A stretch of 64,000 nucleotides of DNA from NCBI RefSeq assembly GCF_000724485.1, contig NZ_CP007739.1, positions 3,070,001-3,134,000 of the forward strand, written 5' to 3'. The DNA comes from Bacillus methanolicus MGA3 (GTDB lineage: Bacteria > Bacillota > Bacilli > Bacillales > Cytobacillaceae). A program made the translations under genes and the position numbers. The notes beneath the pieces are model-generated. The model made no database searches. It had not been told where the DNA came from and worked only from the letters and a program-made list of their open reading frames with translations. Positions 19,463 through 29,361 of the stretch are shown one piece after another (position 1 is the stretch's first letter; every line of letters starts with the position of its first letter).

Positions 19463-20614
19463 CTAACAAAGATTTTTTTGAATTTTTGCTACTTTGTTTA
19501 AGAACACTTTTGCACTTTTTTCCCAAGAAAATTCTTTTATTCTAGCATAACCTTTAACAATCATATCATTTTGAGTTTTATCATTTGTGAGAATTTCCTC
19601 AATTGCTTTTGCTATATCCTCGGGAGAATGGGGATCAATTAAATAGGCAGCATCGCCAGAGACTTCTGGAAGAGACGTTAGATTAGAAGTGATTACTGGA
19701 GTCCCACAAGCCATTGCCTCTAATATAGGTATTCCAAATCCTTCAAAGAATGAAGGAAATACAAAAATGTTGGCCATCTCATAGATATATGGCAAATCTC
19801 CATCTTCTACATATCCAAGAAAATGGACTCGATCCTCAATATTAAACTTTCGAGCCAGGTGTTTTAATTCTTGAAGGCCATTTCCTTTTGCACCAACTAC
19901 TACTAAATCACAAACCTTTTTCTGATTATCGATAGAATATTTAATAGCATGTATAACATTTTTCAAATTTTTCCTCGCCGTTGCCGTACCAACAAATAAA
20001 AGGTATTCTTGTGGGAGATTATGCTTTTCCCTTACTTTCTCTTTATAGTTTTTTTCGTATTTACCCGTAAATAAGTTGCGATTGTATGAACAATATGTAA
20101 TATCCAATTGGTTATCAGATACATTTGTATAATGCTTTAATATTGTTTCCTTTGAATATTTGGAAACTGTTAAAATATTTGTATTACCCAAAAGACTTAA
20201 TCTTAAGAAAATCCGTAAATAAAGTGAGTGTAAGCTTGAATGATATTGTTTAGCTTCAATGAACGCTAAATCATGTACTGTAATAATACTTCTTTCACTC
20301 GGAAAAGATATAGGTCTTACAAAATTAGGTCCCCAGAAAATGTCTATTTTAAACTTTTTTAAGTATGGTGGAAGTAAAACATTTAGCCAAAATGGTTGAT
20401 AAACCTGTTCTTTCCTGAATAAATTTCGATATTTATTTACTTCTATATAATTAACATTTTTTTGCTTAAATTTATATTTTATTGGTCTATCTGAAAAAAG
20501 ATAATATTCATTTTTTAAATCCTGTTTAAGTATTTCTCCCAACATATTCTCAAGATAATTTCCAATCCCTGTTTTATTTTGTGAGAGTTTTCTTGCATCA
20601 ACGGCAATTCGCAT
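19463..20614 (-). CDS. Glycosyltransferase family 4 (mannosyltransferase-like)
   Basis: 383-residue GT-B enzyme with the N-terminus [20 protein letters not shown], typical of MtfB/WbdA-type mannosyltransferases, and the C-terminal motif [20 protein letters not shown] (the EX7E element) followed by [13 protein letters not shown]. Likely transfers a hexose, plausibly mannose given manC next door, onto a lipid-linked glycan on the cytoplasmic face. It is the first gene after a 1.9-kb transposon-scarred gap, so it and the 18184-19449 gene may now need their own promoter. Confidence 0.85.
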   Translation of the reverse strand: MRIAVDARKLSQNKTGIGNYLENMLGEILKQDLKNEYYLFSDRPIKYKFKQKNVNYIEVNKYRNLFRKEQVYQPFWLNVLLPPYLKKFKIDIFWGPNFVRPISFPSERSIITVHDLAFIEAKQYHSSLHSLYLRIFLRLSLLGNTNILTVSKYSKETILKHYTNVSDNQLDITYCSYNRNLFTGKYEKNYKEKVREKHNLPQEYLLFVGTATARKNLKNVIHAIKYSIDNQKKVCDLVVVGAKGNGLQELKHLARKFNIEDRVHFLGYVEDGDLPYIYEMANIFVFPSFFEGFGIPILEAMACGTPVITSNLTSLPEVSGDAAYLIDPHSPEDIAKAIEEILTNDKTQNDMIVKGYARIKEFSWEKSAKVFLNKVAKIQKNLC

Positions 20615-21339
20615 TATCTTTCATCCTTACCTTTCATATTATCAAAATAACTACTTAAAAAGACCGCTAACAAAAAGCAAAAATCGAAATATGATTAAAA
20701 TCAAAGTTTACTAATAAGGAATTAGCTAAACAGAACGCATATTTACTATAGTTTCCACTCCACTTTTTTCTAGTTGGTTAGCATCCCAACAGGGGTTCAA
20801 GCATGCTGTGCCTATGACAAAGGTTTTGTTTTCTCGCAAATGGTGTTGTCCAAATACGAGCTTGCGCTGTAGCACGAACTCGTTTCAGACACTACTATGA
20901 AGAAAATGGCTGCGATTCATACAATGACAAGATATATGGACCAAGGCATGATATCCGTCAACTTTACGGAGAACCCCTCTGGCGTCCATCATGTGTTAGT
21001 GGCAAACAGTCAGTTGGCAATTAAGCATATGCATCTATTTCTGTATAATTATAACTTGATATGCAGTGGCGATCATGATAGGCTCGCTTGCATGCAAAAT
21101 AATATGGTTGGCTCTTTTACATAAAATCATGACCGCAGAGGCCCCATGTAAAGTAGTGTGATGAATGAGTTAATATTCAATCGACCGAATCCTCTTATTT
21201 GCCATTTGGTACATTATTTAATTACCAAAAACACATCATGTATACAAGGTGACGTTTAATCGTTTTGGAGTAGTACAAGGGCAAGTTCCAGTTTATTAAT
21301 ACATGTACAGTTTACGTTGATGTACTAAGCTATCATAAA

Positions 21340-21960
21340 ACAAGGAAGCTCCTTTCCAGAATAGTTAACTGCACATCTATTCAATCGAAAGAACGCTTCC
21401 TTGTCGCTTCTTATATTAATGGTAGGTTTTTGTAAACTTAAAAAATAACTCAATGAGCTATCTCAAACGATAAATGTCACCCAATTCTCCTAGGTCTAGG
21501 TTTAATCGATTGGTGATCATCCGAATCACATTACCAACTGAGTTCACTGCTTAGTGACTAACTGAAAGACATTCCCCATTCTTGTTGTGTAATCCCTATA
21601 ACGACCATAAAATCGGTTCATATCGGACTATTTTGTAATATAGGAAAGGATTCTAAAACACAAACGACTGCATTCTTTTTGAGGCGCGGAAAGCGAAAAA
21701 ATTCATTCATCGAAGTAACAATCAAATTTTTCGTCGTCCACTTAACCACGATGAAAACATACGTTGTATCTTATTAGTCAATAAGTTGTTCCAATTGGGT
21801 TCAATTATTTTTCCCTGCAGGAATCATGATTACTTTTTCAGGATAGCCCGTATCCTGCCCCAAACCAAGCCGTAAGTGAACCTTAATACAGAATTTGGTT
21901 TTACAAAGCGTCACCTATGATATTTTCTATAATGATTCAGCCATAGGGTGGGCGCGTAGT
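21340..21960 (-). pseudogene. Remnant of an IS4-family transposase
   Basis: Minus-strand pieces in one order: VHLRLGLGQDTGYPEKVIM, TQLEQLID, NEFFRFPRLKKNAVV and, in the last third, VIRMITNRLNLDLGELGDI followed by YRLR. These match the DDE and C-terminal parts of IS4-type transposases (IS5377/IS231-like). Stops and frameshifts are frequent. A GGAAGC/GCTTCC inverted pair at about 21342-21408 lies at its end. The 20615-21339 stretch holds no gene, only degenerate mobile-element-like sequence. Confidence 0.65.
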
Positions 21961-22083
21961 CCCTTTCGTTGTTGAGGATAAGCATATACAAACTATAATA
22001 AATACACTTTCGTTGTTAACTTTTTCATATTTATTTTTCTTGCTTATACTCCTCTATTCTTTGCATAAATCTGACAGAATGGA

Positions 22084-22363
22084 GTTGGTGTAACCGCCAA
22101 GTAGAAATGAACACTTTTTTACTTAATAATGCTGAATAAGAGTGAACACTTTTTTCCAGTAGAGACGTGCACTTTATTTGGAGAGGCGGGCATGATAGCC
22201 TATGTAAGCTGAGCCAGATGTATTGGTACAGCTGGCTTCCTGGCTAATAATCTTGCCCGCAGAGGCTCCATGTAATGTGACAATATGCCTGCACTAACTT
22301 CCAGTAAAGTGTTCACAACTAATTAGTAAACAGTGTTCAAAATTATCAGGCGGTTACAGTTGG
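22084..22363. mobile_element. IS21-like MITE (non-coding, 270 bp)
   Basis: The terminal inverted repeats TGTAACCGCC (22089-22098) and GGCGGTTACA (22349-22358) are perfect and end in TG/CA as in IS21. Both sides carry GTTGG (22084-22088 and 22359-22363), a plausible 5-bp target duplication. Inside are IS21-style subterminal repeats (TGAACACTTTTTT near both the left end and 22149; AGTGTTCA near the right end) and a stem AGCCAG/CTGGCT. There is no ORF. A degenerate relative of the inner part lies at about 21068-21150. Confidence 0.75.
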
Positions 22364-22527
22364 AACTGTGATTTACAAAAAAGAGAAAATTGTTCTTCCT
22401 TTTTTTTCTTAGAGTTCATCCTTTATATTGGATTTAGACAGGGAATCAACTGACCATCCATTCATTATATAGATTTTCTTATTGAATTTTTTACAATTTA
22501 AATTTTTTAAATTGAATTAATGCAACG

Positions 22528-23802
22528 CTAGTGACTTTCTTTAAAATATAAACCTAACAATACACCACTTAGCATTAATAATTCTGCTGATTCTACAAAA
22601 TTCATTGTAGCTCCAAATGAGAAAATAGAAAACATAACACCCACTAAAAATATACTTTTCCTTTTCTCTAAATCTAGGAATAATGTCTTCATAACAAAAT
22701 AAATTATGATTGGTATTATTAAATAGCCGCAAGTTATTAGTATATAAATAAAAAAATTATCCGCAGGGTTGTACTTATCTAGTTCAAAATACATTTGAGG
22801 AGTACCAATCCCCCCAAGACCTCTACCAAATATAGAGAAATAAGAATCATTTAATAAATTTAATGCATTAGGCCACGTGTTAAATACTCGATCAAGATAG
22901 GAACTAAAAACTAAGTTCAATAAATCAATCGAAATTGAATGCGTTGAACTTAGATTTGTATTTACAATAGAAGTATAAAAAGGTGGGATTAATCCGTAAA
23001 ATAGTAAAAACATCATAAAAAATTTGAAGAATATTTGTATAAAGACCCTACCCTGTTTAAAACTTATAGAATAAAAAACCTTTAGCATTACATATAGAAT
23101 GAAAAACATAATTATCGAAAAATAAGCTGTTTTAGAAGTAGTTAAATAAATACCATAACCTCCCAATATTAGTACAATAAAATCATAGATTTTTTTTAAA
23201 ACATTTTGCTTAGATAGTTCCTGATAATAGGTATATATAATAAATCTTATAATTATTAAAGCCGACAACAAATAGGCACTTGAAAAAGAAGATCTTTGAA
23301 AACCTGCTAATCGTTCTACCCCATTCATAGTCCAATAACGATTTGCTTGAACAACATGACCTGCTATTTCATACACACTATTTTGCCACGGTAAAATATA
23401 TAGCTTATCTAAAACCAGGCCTAAAACTATAATTGGTATAGAAAATCTATACAAAAATTCAAAATATTCTTTATTAACTCCATAATAGTTAACAGCAAAA
23501 TAAAAAGCAAAAAAAGGAAGAAAAATATTTATTGAAAATAAGATTTGTTTTAAAGCTAATCCGTTAATTAGCCCCACTATTAAACCAATAACCATGAGGA
23601 TAATTATAAAAAATATAGCTTTATTTAACTTTAAAGAATTTAATATATTAATTGTCCCTGAAGCTATAATTATTAGTAATAAAATCTTATTTAAATATAT
23701 TAATTGCGGATAACCTAAAAGACCCAAATAATATCTAAGCGGAGATTCAAACATATAAGTAAAAAGCCATAATGACAAGATAACTCTAACTTTGTTTTTC
23801 AT
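22528..23802 (-). CDS. O-antigen polymerase/ligase-like membrane protein (Wzy-like)
   Basis: 424 residues with about 11-12 hydrophobic segments and a long central loop (roughly residues 270-340) containing GRGLGGIGTPQMYF, as in Wzy/WaaL-type proteins. Within a locus that also has a flippase and an initiating transferase, the most economical role is polymerisation of repeat units outside the membrane. Its ATG overlaps the TGA of the preceding GT4 gene (ATGA), so the two are translationally coupled. GC is very low. Confidence 0.75.
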   Translation of the reverse strand: MKNKVRVILSLWLFTYMFESPLRYYLGLLGYPQLIYLNKILLLIIIASGTINILNSLKLNKAIFFIIILMVIGLIVGLINGLALKQILFSINIFLPFFAFYFAVNYYGVNKEYFEFLYRFSIPIIVLGLVLDKLYILPWQNSVYEIAGHVVQANRYWTMNGVERLAGFQRSSFSSAYLLSALIIIRFIIYTYYQELSKQNVLKKIYDFIVLILGGYGIYLTTSKTAYFSIIMFFILYVMLKVFYSISFKQGRVFIQIFFKFFMMFLLFYGLIPPFYTSIVNTNLSSTHSISIDLLNLVFSSYLDRVFNTWPNALNLLNDSYFSIFGRGLGGIGTPQMYFELDKYNPADNFFIYILITCGYLIIPIIIYFVMKTLFLDLEKRKSIFLVGVMFSIFSFGATMNFVESAELLMLSGVLLGLYFKESH

Positions 23803-24986
23803 TTTCGCCTAACCTTTAAAAATTTATTATAAAAATTTATGTGTTTTTGTAGAAGCTGATGAGAACCAAAGTTTAAGCTATATTTATAACACCTATTTCT
23901 CCAAAGATTTCTTTGCTCATTTGTATAACTATAATATTTTTTTAAAGTCAACTTAAGAGAATTAACAGAATTCGGCTCAAAAAGAAAAATCTTATCAATT
24001 ATTATCTCTGGGATGCCGCCAATTGCGGAAGCGCAAACAGGAGTTCCTTGAATATATGACTCAATAATTACTCTTCCAAACGCTTCGTCAACTATTGAGG
24101 GGAGAATGGTTAAATCAACTTGACTCATTAATTTTCTTATCTCCTCTACACTTTTTTTCCCTTTGAATTTTATTCTTGGATCTCCATTTGCTGCTTTCAT
24201 CAAAAACTCAATATCCGGACCTTCACCGCAAATTATTAAACTTTCTATTATATTTACTGGTAATTGTCGTACAGCTTCAATTAGTAAATGTACACCCTTA
24301 TCAAATGTGGCTCTTCCGAAATAACCCAGTGATAATGCTTTTTTTCTTTCATCTAAAAATATTTTCGGAGGTATAGAAATTATTTCATCAACTGAATTAA
24401 AGATTACATCTTTTTCCGCATTCTTAAAAAACCCATATTTTAAATGCTCATCTAAGATATAATTAGAAATTCCAATTACCCCATCAACATTATTACTAAA
24501 AAACTGATTATATTTCCTAAGGAAATAACGTGGAACACTAAACTTTATAGGTCTTAGCAAACTAGAATCTCTTAAAGTATGAATTACGGGAATGTTAAGT
24601 GATTTACCTAATTTCCAAGCCAATACCCCTATACCAGATAAATTTTGGGTATGAATTAAAGCTGGTTTTATCTCATATAATAAATTTTTTATTTCTTTAT
24701 ACTGAATAATATTGAAAGCATTAATAATATGCCAAATTATTTTTTGTAAAGGATGTTTTGTTTTAATATCACCTAACCAAAATATATTATTTATTGGTAG
24801 TCTCCAAACAGTAATATCATTAATAACTTCTTTTTTTACTGTCCTAGTTTGATGTCCGACAGTAATAATGTTTACCTCAAAGTAATTTGCTAGTAACTCC
24901 GCAAGCTGTTTCGTAGAAATTTCTGCACCACCGATAAGAACTGGGAAATAAAAACTATTTATAATAACAATTGGAATACGTTTCAT
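23799..24986 (-). CDS. Glycosyltransferase family 4
   Basis: About 395 residues, GT-B fold. The N-terminus contains FPVLIGGAEISTKQLAELL (acceptor side). The C-terminal domain has SLGYFGRATFDKGVHLLIEA, IICGEGP, and the EX7E-like DEAFGRVIIESYIQGTPV. ATG at 24986 (MKRIPIV) is preferred over TTG at 24998, which would touch the ribosome binding site. Coupled to the Wzy-like gene by a 4-bp overlap. It likely adds one sugar of the repeat unit. Confidence 0.82.
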   Translation of the reverse strand: MKRIPIVIINSFYFPVLIGGAEISTKQLAELLANYFEVNIITVGHQTRTVKKEVINDITVWRLPINNIFWLGDIKTKHPLQKIIWHIINAFNIIQYKEIKNLLYEIKPALIHTQNLSGIGVLAWKLGKSLNIPVIHTLRDSSLLRPIKFSVPRYFLRKYNQFFSNNVDGVIGISNYILDEHLKYGFFKNAEKDVIFNSVDEIISIPPKIFLDERKKALSLGYFGRATFDKGVHLLIEAVRQLPVNIIESLIICGEGPDIEFLMKAANGDPRIKFKGKKSVEEIRKLMSQVDLTILPSIVDEAFGRVIIESYIQGTPVCASAIGGIPEIIIDKIFLFEPNSVNSLKLTLKKYYSYTNEQRNLWRNRCYKYSLNFGSHQLLQKHINFYNKFLKVRRK

Positions 24987-25108
24987 AAATTCTAACAACC
25001 TCTAATATTTAAAAAATAGTACTCGTGCAAAACGCATGATGATGCATAAATGATCGATCCTCTAGACTATAATTTTAAAATAAATATACCATTTTAAGAT
25101 TAAAATAT

Positions 25109-26089
25109 TTAATATTTTGTTCTCGGCTTGAATTTAAATCCAGATAGAAGACCTTTAATAATAACAAAAATCTTATATATCTTGAAAGTATCAGATTTCA
25201 AGCACCTAATACAATCTATTAAACTTCTGATAATATATTTCATAAGTAATTTATTGTTATGATGTTTACGAAGTATATATACAAAATTTCTATATGAATA
25301 ATAATAATTTTTTATTCTATTTTTCTCTTTTTCGCTAACAATACTTAAGACCATTTGCTGTTTTCTTTTATGCAAAACTTCACTAGTACCTACTAAATAA
25401 CCTTCATATTTATTAGTTATTCTTGTAGTATACTCTGTATCATCTCCCCAAATAAACATCTCTTTGATTGGTAATCCAATATCTCTAATAACATTTGTAT
25501 TAATGAGTACTGATACAAAAGTGGCAGATTTAACTTTTACTATACCCATTTCTAAATATTTTCCCCACTCTGGATAACAACTATTTCCTACTCTAAAGTC
25601 AATTTCTGGGACGTTCATAGATGAACCATCTTCGCCGATTACCCTACTGCATAAAAAACCGATATTAGGTAGCCTTTCGCTGGCTTTTAATAACTCTTTT
25701 AGAGCATCCTCATTAGGTATAACATCATCATCCATTAACCATACCCAATCATAACCTTTTTGTATAGCTCTTTTAATTCCCTCATAAAATCCACCAGCAC
25801 CGCCTGTATTATTTGGCATTTTTACATAGTGAATATTTAAGTTGTTCTTATAACTTAAGATGATATTTGTGATTTCCCAAGACTCCTCTAGATTAGAAGG
25901 AGGACTTTTTTCTAAAAACTTTTTTTCCACAAGAAATTCTTCAGTTAGATCTGTTGACGCATTATCAATAATATATATGGCACTAAGAGGTAAAGACTGA
26001 TTAATTACCGCTGTTAAAGTCTCTACTAATAGATGTTTTCTATTATATGTGACTACAACAGCACATATTGTATCTTCTACTTTATTCAT
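25109..26089 (-). CDS. Glycosyltransferase family 2, possible galactofuranosyltransferase
   Basis: 326 residues. GT-A fold with the N-terminal AVVVTYNRKHLLVETL, NTGGAGGFYEGI, and the metal-binding WLMDDDV. These features recur in the GlfT/rhamnosyl-type GT2 branch, where WxxDDD is the usual signature. It starts directly after the UDP-galactopyranose mutase stop codon (TAG then ATG, AAGGAG in front), which supports use of UDP-galactofuranose. That substrate is an inference from context. Confidence 0.8.
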   Translation of the reverse strand: MNKVEDTICAVVVTYNRKHLLVETLTAVINQSLPLSAIYIIDNASTDLTEEFLVEKKFLEKSPPSNLEESWEITNIILSYKNNLNIHYVKMPNNTGGAGGFYEGIKRAIQKGYDWVWLMDDDVIPNEDALKELLKASERLPNIGFLCSRVIGEDGSSMNVPEIDFRVGNSCYPEWGKYLEMGIVKVKSATFVSVLINTNVIRDIGLPIKEMFIWGDDTEYTTRITNKYEGYLVGTSEVLHKRKQQMVLSIVSEKEKNRIKNYYYSYRNFVYILRKHHNNKLLMKYIIRSLIDCIRCLKSDTFKIYKIFVIIKGLLSGFKFKPRTKY

Positions 26090-27250
26090 CTATAACTTCT
26101 CCTTGTATATCTTCTCTTTGAATATTTTAAGTGCTTTAGCAACCACCGCATCCATATCATAATACTGGTATTCTGCTAATCTGCCAGCAAAAATAACATT
26201 ATCTAATTTATCTGCTTCTTTTTTATAAAGTTTAAATAAAATTAAATTTTCTTCATTCTTAATCGGATAATATGGTTCATTTTTGTTAGGGTCATATTCC
26301 TGTGAAAATTCTTTTACAATTGTAGTTTTATTTGTTTTTTGACCTGTTAAATGTTTGAATTCTGTAATTCTCGTAAAACTGTAATTATTCGGATAATTTA
26401 CAGTTCCCACTTCTTGAAACTGTTCCATATCTATTGTCTCAAATTTAAAATTTAAAGAACGATATGGAAGATTTCCATGTTTATAATTAAAGAAATAATC
26501 AATAGGGCCTGTATATATTAATTTTCCTTCAAATTTTTGATCAAATAACTTTATTTCCCCTGTCTCGAGATTCATATCAATAACCTCTTTATAATCTGTA
26601 TTAAGAAGAATTTTTATATATGAATGATCTAACATATTTTCAAACATTTTAGTGTAACCATACTTAGGCATTCCTTGGAACTGGTCCTGAAAATATCTAT
26701 TATCTCTACTTATATAAACAGGGACTCTTCCTGTTACTGTAGGATCTAAGTCCTCAGGTTTTACTCCCCACTGTTTAATTGTATAGTTTAGAAAGATTTT
26801 CTCATATATATAGTTTGCCAAAAATTGAAGATCATCATCATTTACTTCTCTTAATTTAAGTATTGGGATTTTAACGTTAAAACCAAAATGCTTAATTAAT
26901 TTTTCTTCAAGCTTTTTAGCTAAACTATTTGGGAATACTTCATATAAAGTATTTAAATTAAATGGAATTGGTACTTTCTTACCATCTATTAACCCTAATA
27001 CATGATGTTGATAAATTAACCACTCTGTAAATTGGGATAGATAATCCCAGACTTCTTTAGAGCGTGTGTGAAATATATGAGGTCCATACTTATGAACTAA
27101 TATTCCTTCTTTATTATAATAATCATACGCGTTTCCACCAATGTGATTCCGTTTTTCTATAATAATCACTTTTTTATTAAGCTGAGTTGCTATTCTTTCT
27201 GCTAGAACACTCCCCACAAATCCAGCACCAACAATAATATAGTTAAACAT
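26090..27250 (-). CDS. glf: UDP-galactopyranose mutase
   Basis: About 386 residues. N-terminal FAD-binding YIIVGAGFVGSVLAE, then EKRNHIGGNAYD and the family block YGPHIFHTRSKEVWDY. Later come FNLNTLYEVF, WGVKPEDLDPTVTGRVPVY with the active-site Arg region, and C-terminal FAGRLAEYQYYDMD. Converts UDP-galactopyranose to UDP-galactofuranose using reduced flavin. ATG at 27250 is used rather than TTG 27268: it has GGAGGT at about 10 nt and overlaps the flippase stop by 8 bp. Depends on UDP-galactose from galE. Confidence 0.95.
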   Translation of the reverse strand: MFNYIIVGAGFVGSVLAERIATQLNKKVIIIEKRNHIGGNAYDYYNKEGILVHKYGPHIFHTRSKEVWDYLSQFTEWLIYQHHVLGLIDGKKVPIPFNLNTLYEVFPNSLAKKLEEKLIKHFGFNVKIPILKLREVNDDDLQFLANYIYEKIFLNYTIKQWGVKPEDLDPTVTGRVPVYISRDNRYFQDQFQGMPKYGYTKMFENMLDHSYIKILLNTDYKEVIDMNLETGEIKLFDQKFEGKLIYTGPIDYFFNYKHGNLPYRSLNFKFETIDMEQFQEVGTVNYPNNYSFTRITEFKHLTGQKTNKTTIVKEFSQEYDPNKNEPYYPIKNEENLILFKLYKKEADKLDNVIFAGRLAEYQYYDMDAVVAKALKIFKEKIYKEKL

Positions 27251-28508
27251 CCTTTTGTTTACCTCCAAAAAATCTAATTCCTTTTCTATTTAAATATAAA
27301 AGCATAGACATAGAAACAATGGTTTCAGTAATAAGCACAGAGGTTGCGGTTCCGATATGTTTAAAAGTTGGAACTAAGATAAAAGCTGATAAAATATTAA
27401 ATAAACTTGATAAAATTAAAATAGTTGAAAAAGCTTTTTTATAGTTAAAAGTTAACATTGTTTGAATACCTAATATGTTACTCAAACCAACAATAAAAGG
27501 TAAAAAAGAAAGAATTTTCACTATAATAATCGATTCTTCATATTTTGTCCCTAAAACAAGGTTAACTAAGATATGAGAGAAGTAAAATAGAAAAAGTGAG
27601 GTAGCAAAAGTCACAATTCCTATTCCACAAAAAATTTTGCTTATAAAAGTCAAAGCCCTTTCTTTTGATTGTTGAGCTAAATTATTAATATAGGGGTAAA
27701 TTGTTTGCGAAACAGGCTGAATTAATCCTTGTACGGCTTTTACTAATTTCTCACCTGAGGCATAATATCCCACAATCACATTATTGGTGAACAATCCTAG
27801 GATAAACGTATTGCTTATCGTATAAAGACTGGTAGCTATTGAAGAAATAAACACATACCATCCCTCTATTAACTGCTCTTTAATCATTTTTAAAGAAGGA
27901 ATAGAGTAACACACTTTAAATTTACTAAATACGATAAATATTGATACACATCCTATTAATATAGAAGCGACAGAATTGATTATAGGAACATATTTAAAAT
28001 CACTAACTTCCCTTATAAAAATAAAAATACATAACATAGAGATTAATCGAGTACTTATATTTAGAACCGTAATATATTTCATTTTCTCTAAACCTTGAAA
28101 AAACCAAACAGGAAAGAGAACATTGCCAATAACTATTCCAAAAGTATAAAAGTAAATATAAGAATGATACTTGAATTTATCAAATAAAGATACTGTTACA
28201 TACAATAATAGAAGGCTAAGAATCATAAAAAATAACTTAATTGTTAGAACACTAGACAAAATCTGAGAAATTTTCTTCTTATCATTTCTATTTATTGAAA
28301 TCTGCCTTGTAGCCGTTAAATTGAATCCATAATCTGTAATTAAAATGAAATATTGAATAAAAGCTTGTGAGAAAGATATTAAACCAAACTTTTCGGGTCC
28401 CAATATCCTTACAAGATAAGGGAATGTAATTAAAGGAAGAATATAATTTGCACCTTGCAGAATTGTTAAAGAAATGAAATTTTCGAACAATCTTTTCTTA
28501 TCTGACAT
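27243..28508 (-). CDS. Polysaccharide flippase (Wzx-type)
   Basis: 421 residues with about 12 hydrophobic segments and the MATE/PST family N-terminus NYILPLITFPYLVRILGPEK followed by FGLISFSQAFIQYF. Moves lipid-linked repeat units across the membrane before polymerisation. Its stop codon lies inside the start of glf (8-bp overlap). It is separated from the initiating transferase by 138 bp holding an intrinsic terminator, so it may be transcribed at lower level or from its own promoter. Confidence 0.85.
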   Translation of the reverse strand: MSDKKRLFENFISLTILQGANYILPLITFPYLVRILGPEKFGLISFSQAFIQYFILITDYGFNLTATRQISINRNDKKKISQILSSVLTIKLFFMILSLLLLYVTVSLFDKFKYHSYIYFYTFGIVIGNVLFPVWFFQGLEKMKYITVLNISTRLISMLCIFIFIREVSDFKYVPIINSVASILIGCVSIFIVFSKFKVCYSIPSLKMIKEQLIEGWYVFISSIATSLYTISNTFILGLFTNNVIVGYYASGEKLVKAVQGLIQPVSQTIYPYINNLAQQSKERALTFISKIFCGIGIVTFATSLFLFYFSHILVNLVLGTKYEESIIIVKILSFLPFIVGLSNILGIQTMLTFNYKKAFSTILILSSLFNILSAFILVPTFKHIGTATSVLITETIVSMSMLLYLNRKGIRFFGGKQKDV

Positions 28509-28555
28509 TATTTATTTACCCTTTTTGTTTTGATTTTATTTATAATTTTTATAAA

Positions 28556-28586
28556 ACAAAAAACCCCTTATTTTAGTGGGGCTAAT
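28556..28586 (-). terminator. Intrinsic terminator between sugar transferase and flippase
   Basis: CCCC (28564-28567) and GGGG (28578-28581) with flanking A/T pairs; on the minus strand CCCCACTAAAATAAGGGG runs into TTTTTTG. It sits inside the glycan gene series. Confidence 0.6.
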
Positions 28587-28646
28587 GACATTTCATTTAT
28601 TTTAAGCTATAGCTTATAAGTATTTAGCTTTAATATCTTTAGTATT

Positions 28647-29333
28647 TTAAAAAGCATCTTTTGAACCAAATAAAACAAGTACAGTTTTAAAGATAATTTT
28701 AAGATCAAAAAGAATGGATCGGTTCCGAATATATTGTAAATCTAATTCTACCATTTCTTTAAAGCCGACATTGCTGCGGCCGCTTATTTGCCATAAGCCT
28801 GTACATCCCGGAGTCACAAGGAGGCGTTGTCTATCATATTCCGTATATTTCTCTACCTCTCTTGGTAAAGGAGGACGCGGTCCAACGAGACTCATGTCCC
28901 CTTTTAAAACGTTCCAAAGCTGCGGTAGTTCGTCAATGCTCGTTTTGCGGATGAATCTTCCTACCCTCGTCACTCGAGGATCATTTTTCATTTTAAACAT
29001 TGCGCCCGTTACTTCATTATATTTTAATAAATCCTTCAATCTTTCCTCGGCATCAGAAACCATCGAGCGAAACTTATACATTTTAAATTCTTTTCCGTTT
29101 TTCCCAACACGAGTTTGAGAAAAGAAAACAGCTCCTTTTGGATCCTCGACTTTAATTGCAATAGCTACAACAAAAAATAGTAAACTCATAAGAATAAGAC
29201 CAACAATTGCACCGATGATATCCATCACCCGTTTCGCAGTTAAATAAAATTTATTTTCGTCTAGTAATTGTTGCTGTGAAATTTTCTGGGGTGTATTAGT
29301 ATGTACATGCTGTTTCGCTAATTCAGACGGCAT
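28647..29333 (-). CDS. Undecaprenyl-phosphate sugar-1-phosphate transferase (initiating)
   Basis: 228 residues. One N-terminal membrane helix (IIGAIVGLILMSLLFFVVAI, about 38-58) precedes the conserved bacterial sugar transferase domain: FFSQTRVGKNGKEFKMYKFR, RFIRKTSIDELPQLWNVLKG, MSLVGPRPP and GLWQISGRS. This family attaches the first sugar phosphate (often galactose or glucose) to undecaprenyl phosphate; WsaP of the Geobacillus S-layer glycan locus belongs to it. The size matches WsaP-core/EpsL-type short forms. ATG follows GGGGGGA. Confidence 0.9.
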   Translation of the reverse strand: MPSELAKQHVHTNTPQKISQQQLLDENKFYLTAKRVMDIIGAIVGLILMSLLFFVVAIAIKVEDPKGAVFFSQTRVGKNGKEFKMYKFRSMVSDAEERLKDLLKYNEVTGAMFKMKNDPRVTRVGRFIRKTSIDELPQLWNVLKGDMSLVGPRPPLPREVEKYTEYDRQRLLVTPGCTGLWQISGRSNVGFKEMVELDLQYIRNRSILFDLKIIFKTVLVLFGSKDAF

Positions 29334-29361
29334 ATCGCTTTAATCCCCCCATTCATTCAGC

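Noticed and set aside
20897..21124. 75-codon plus-strand frame in the transposon-scarred gap
   Set aside because: No ribosome binding site and no family; the surrounding sequence is degenerate mobile-element DNA.
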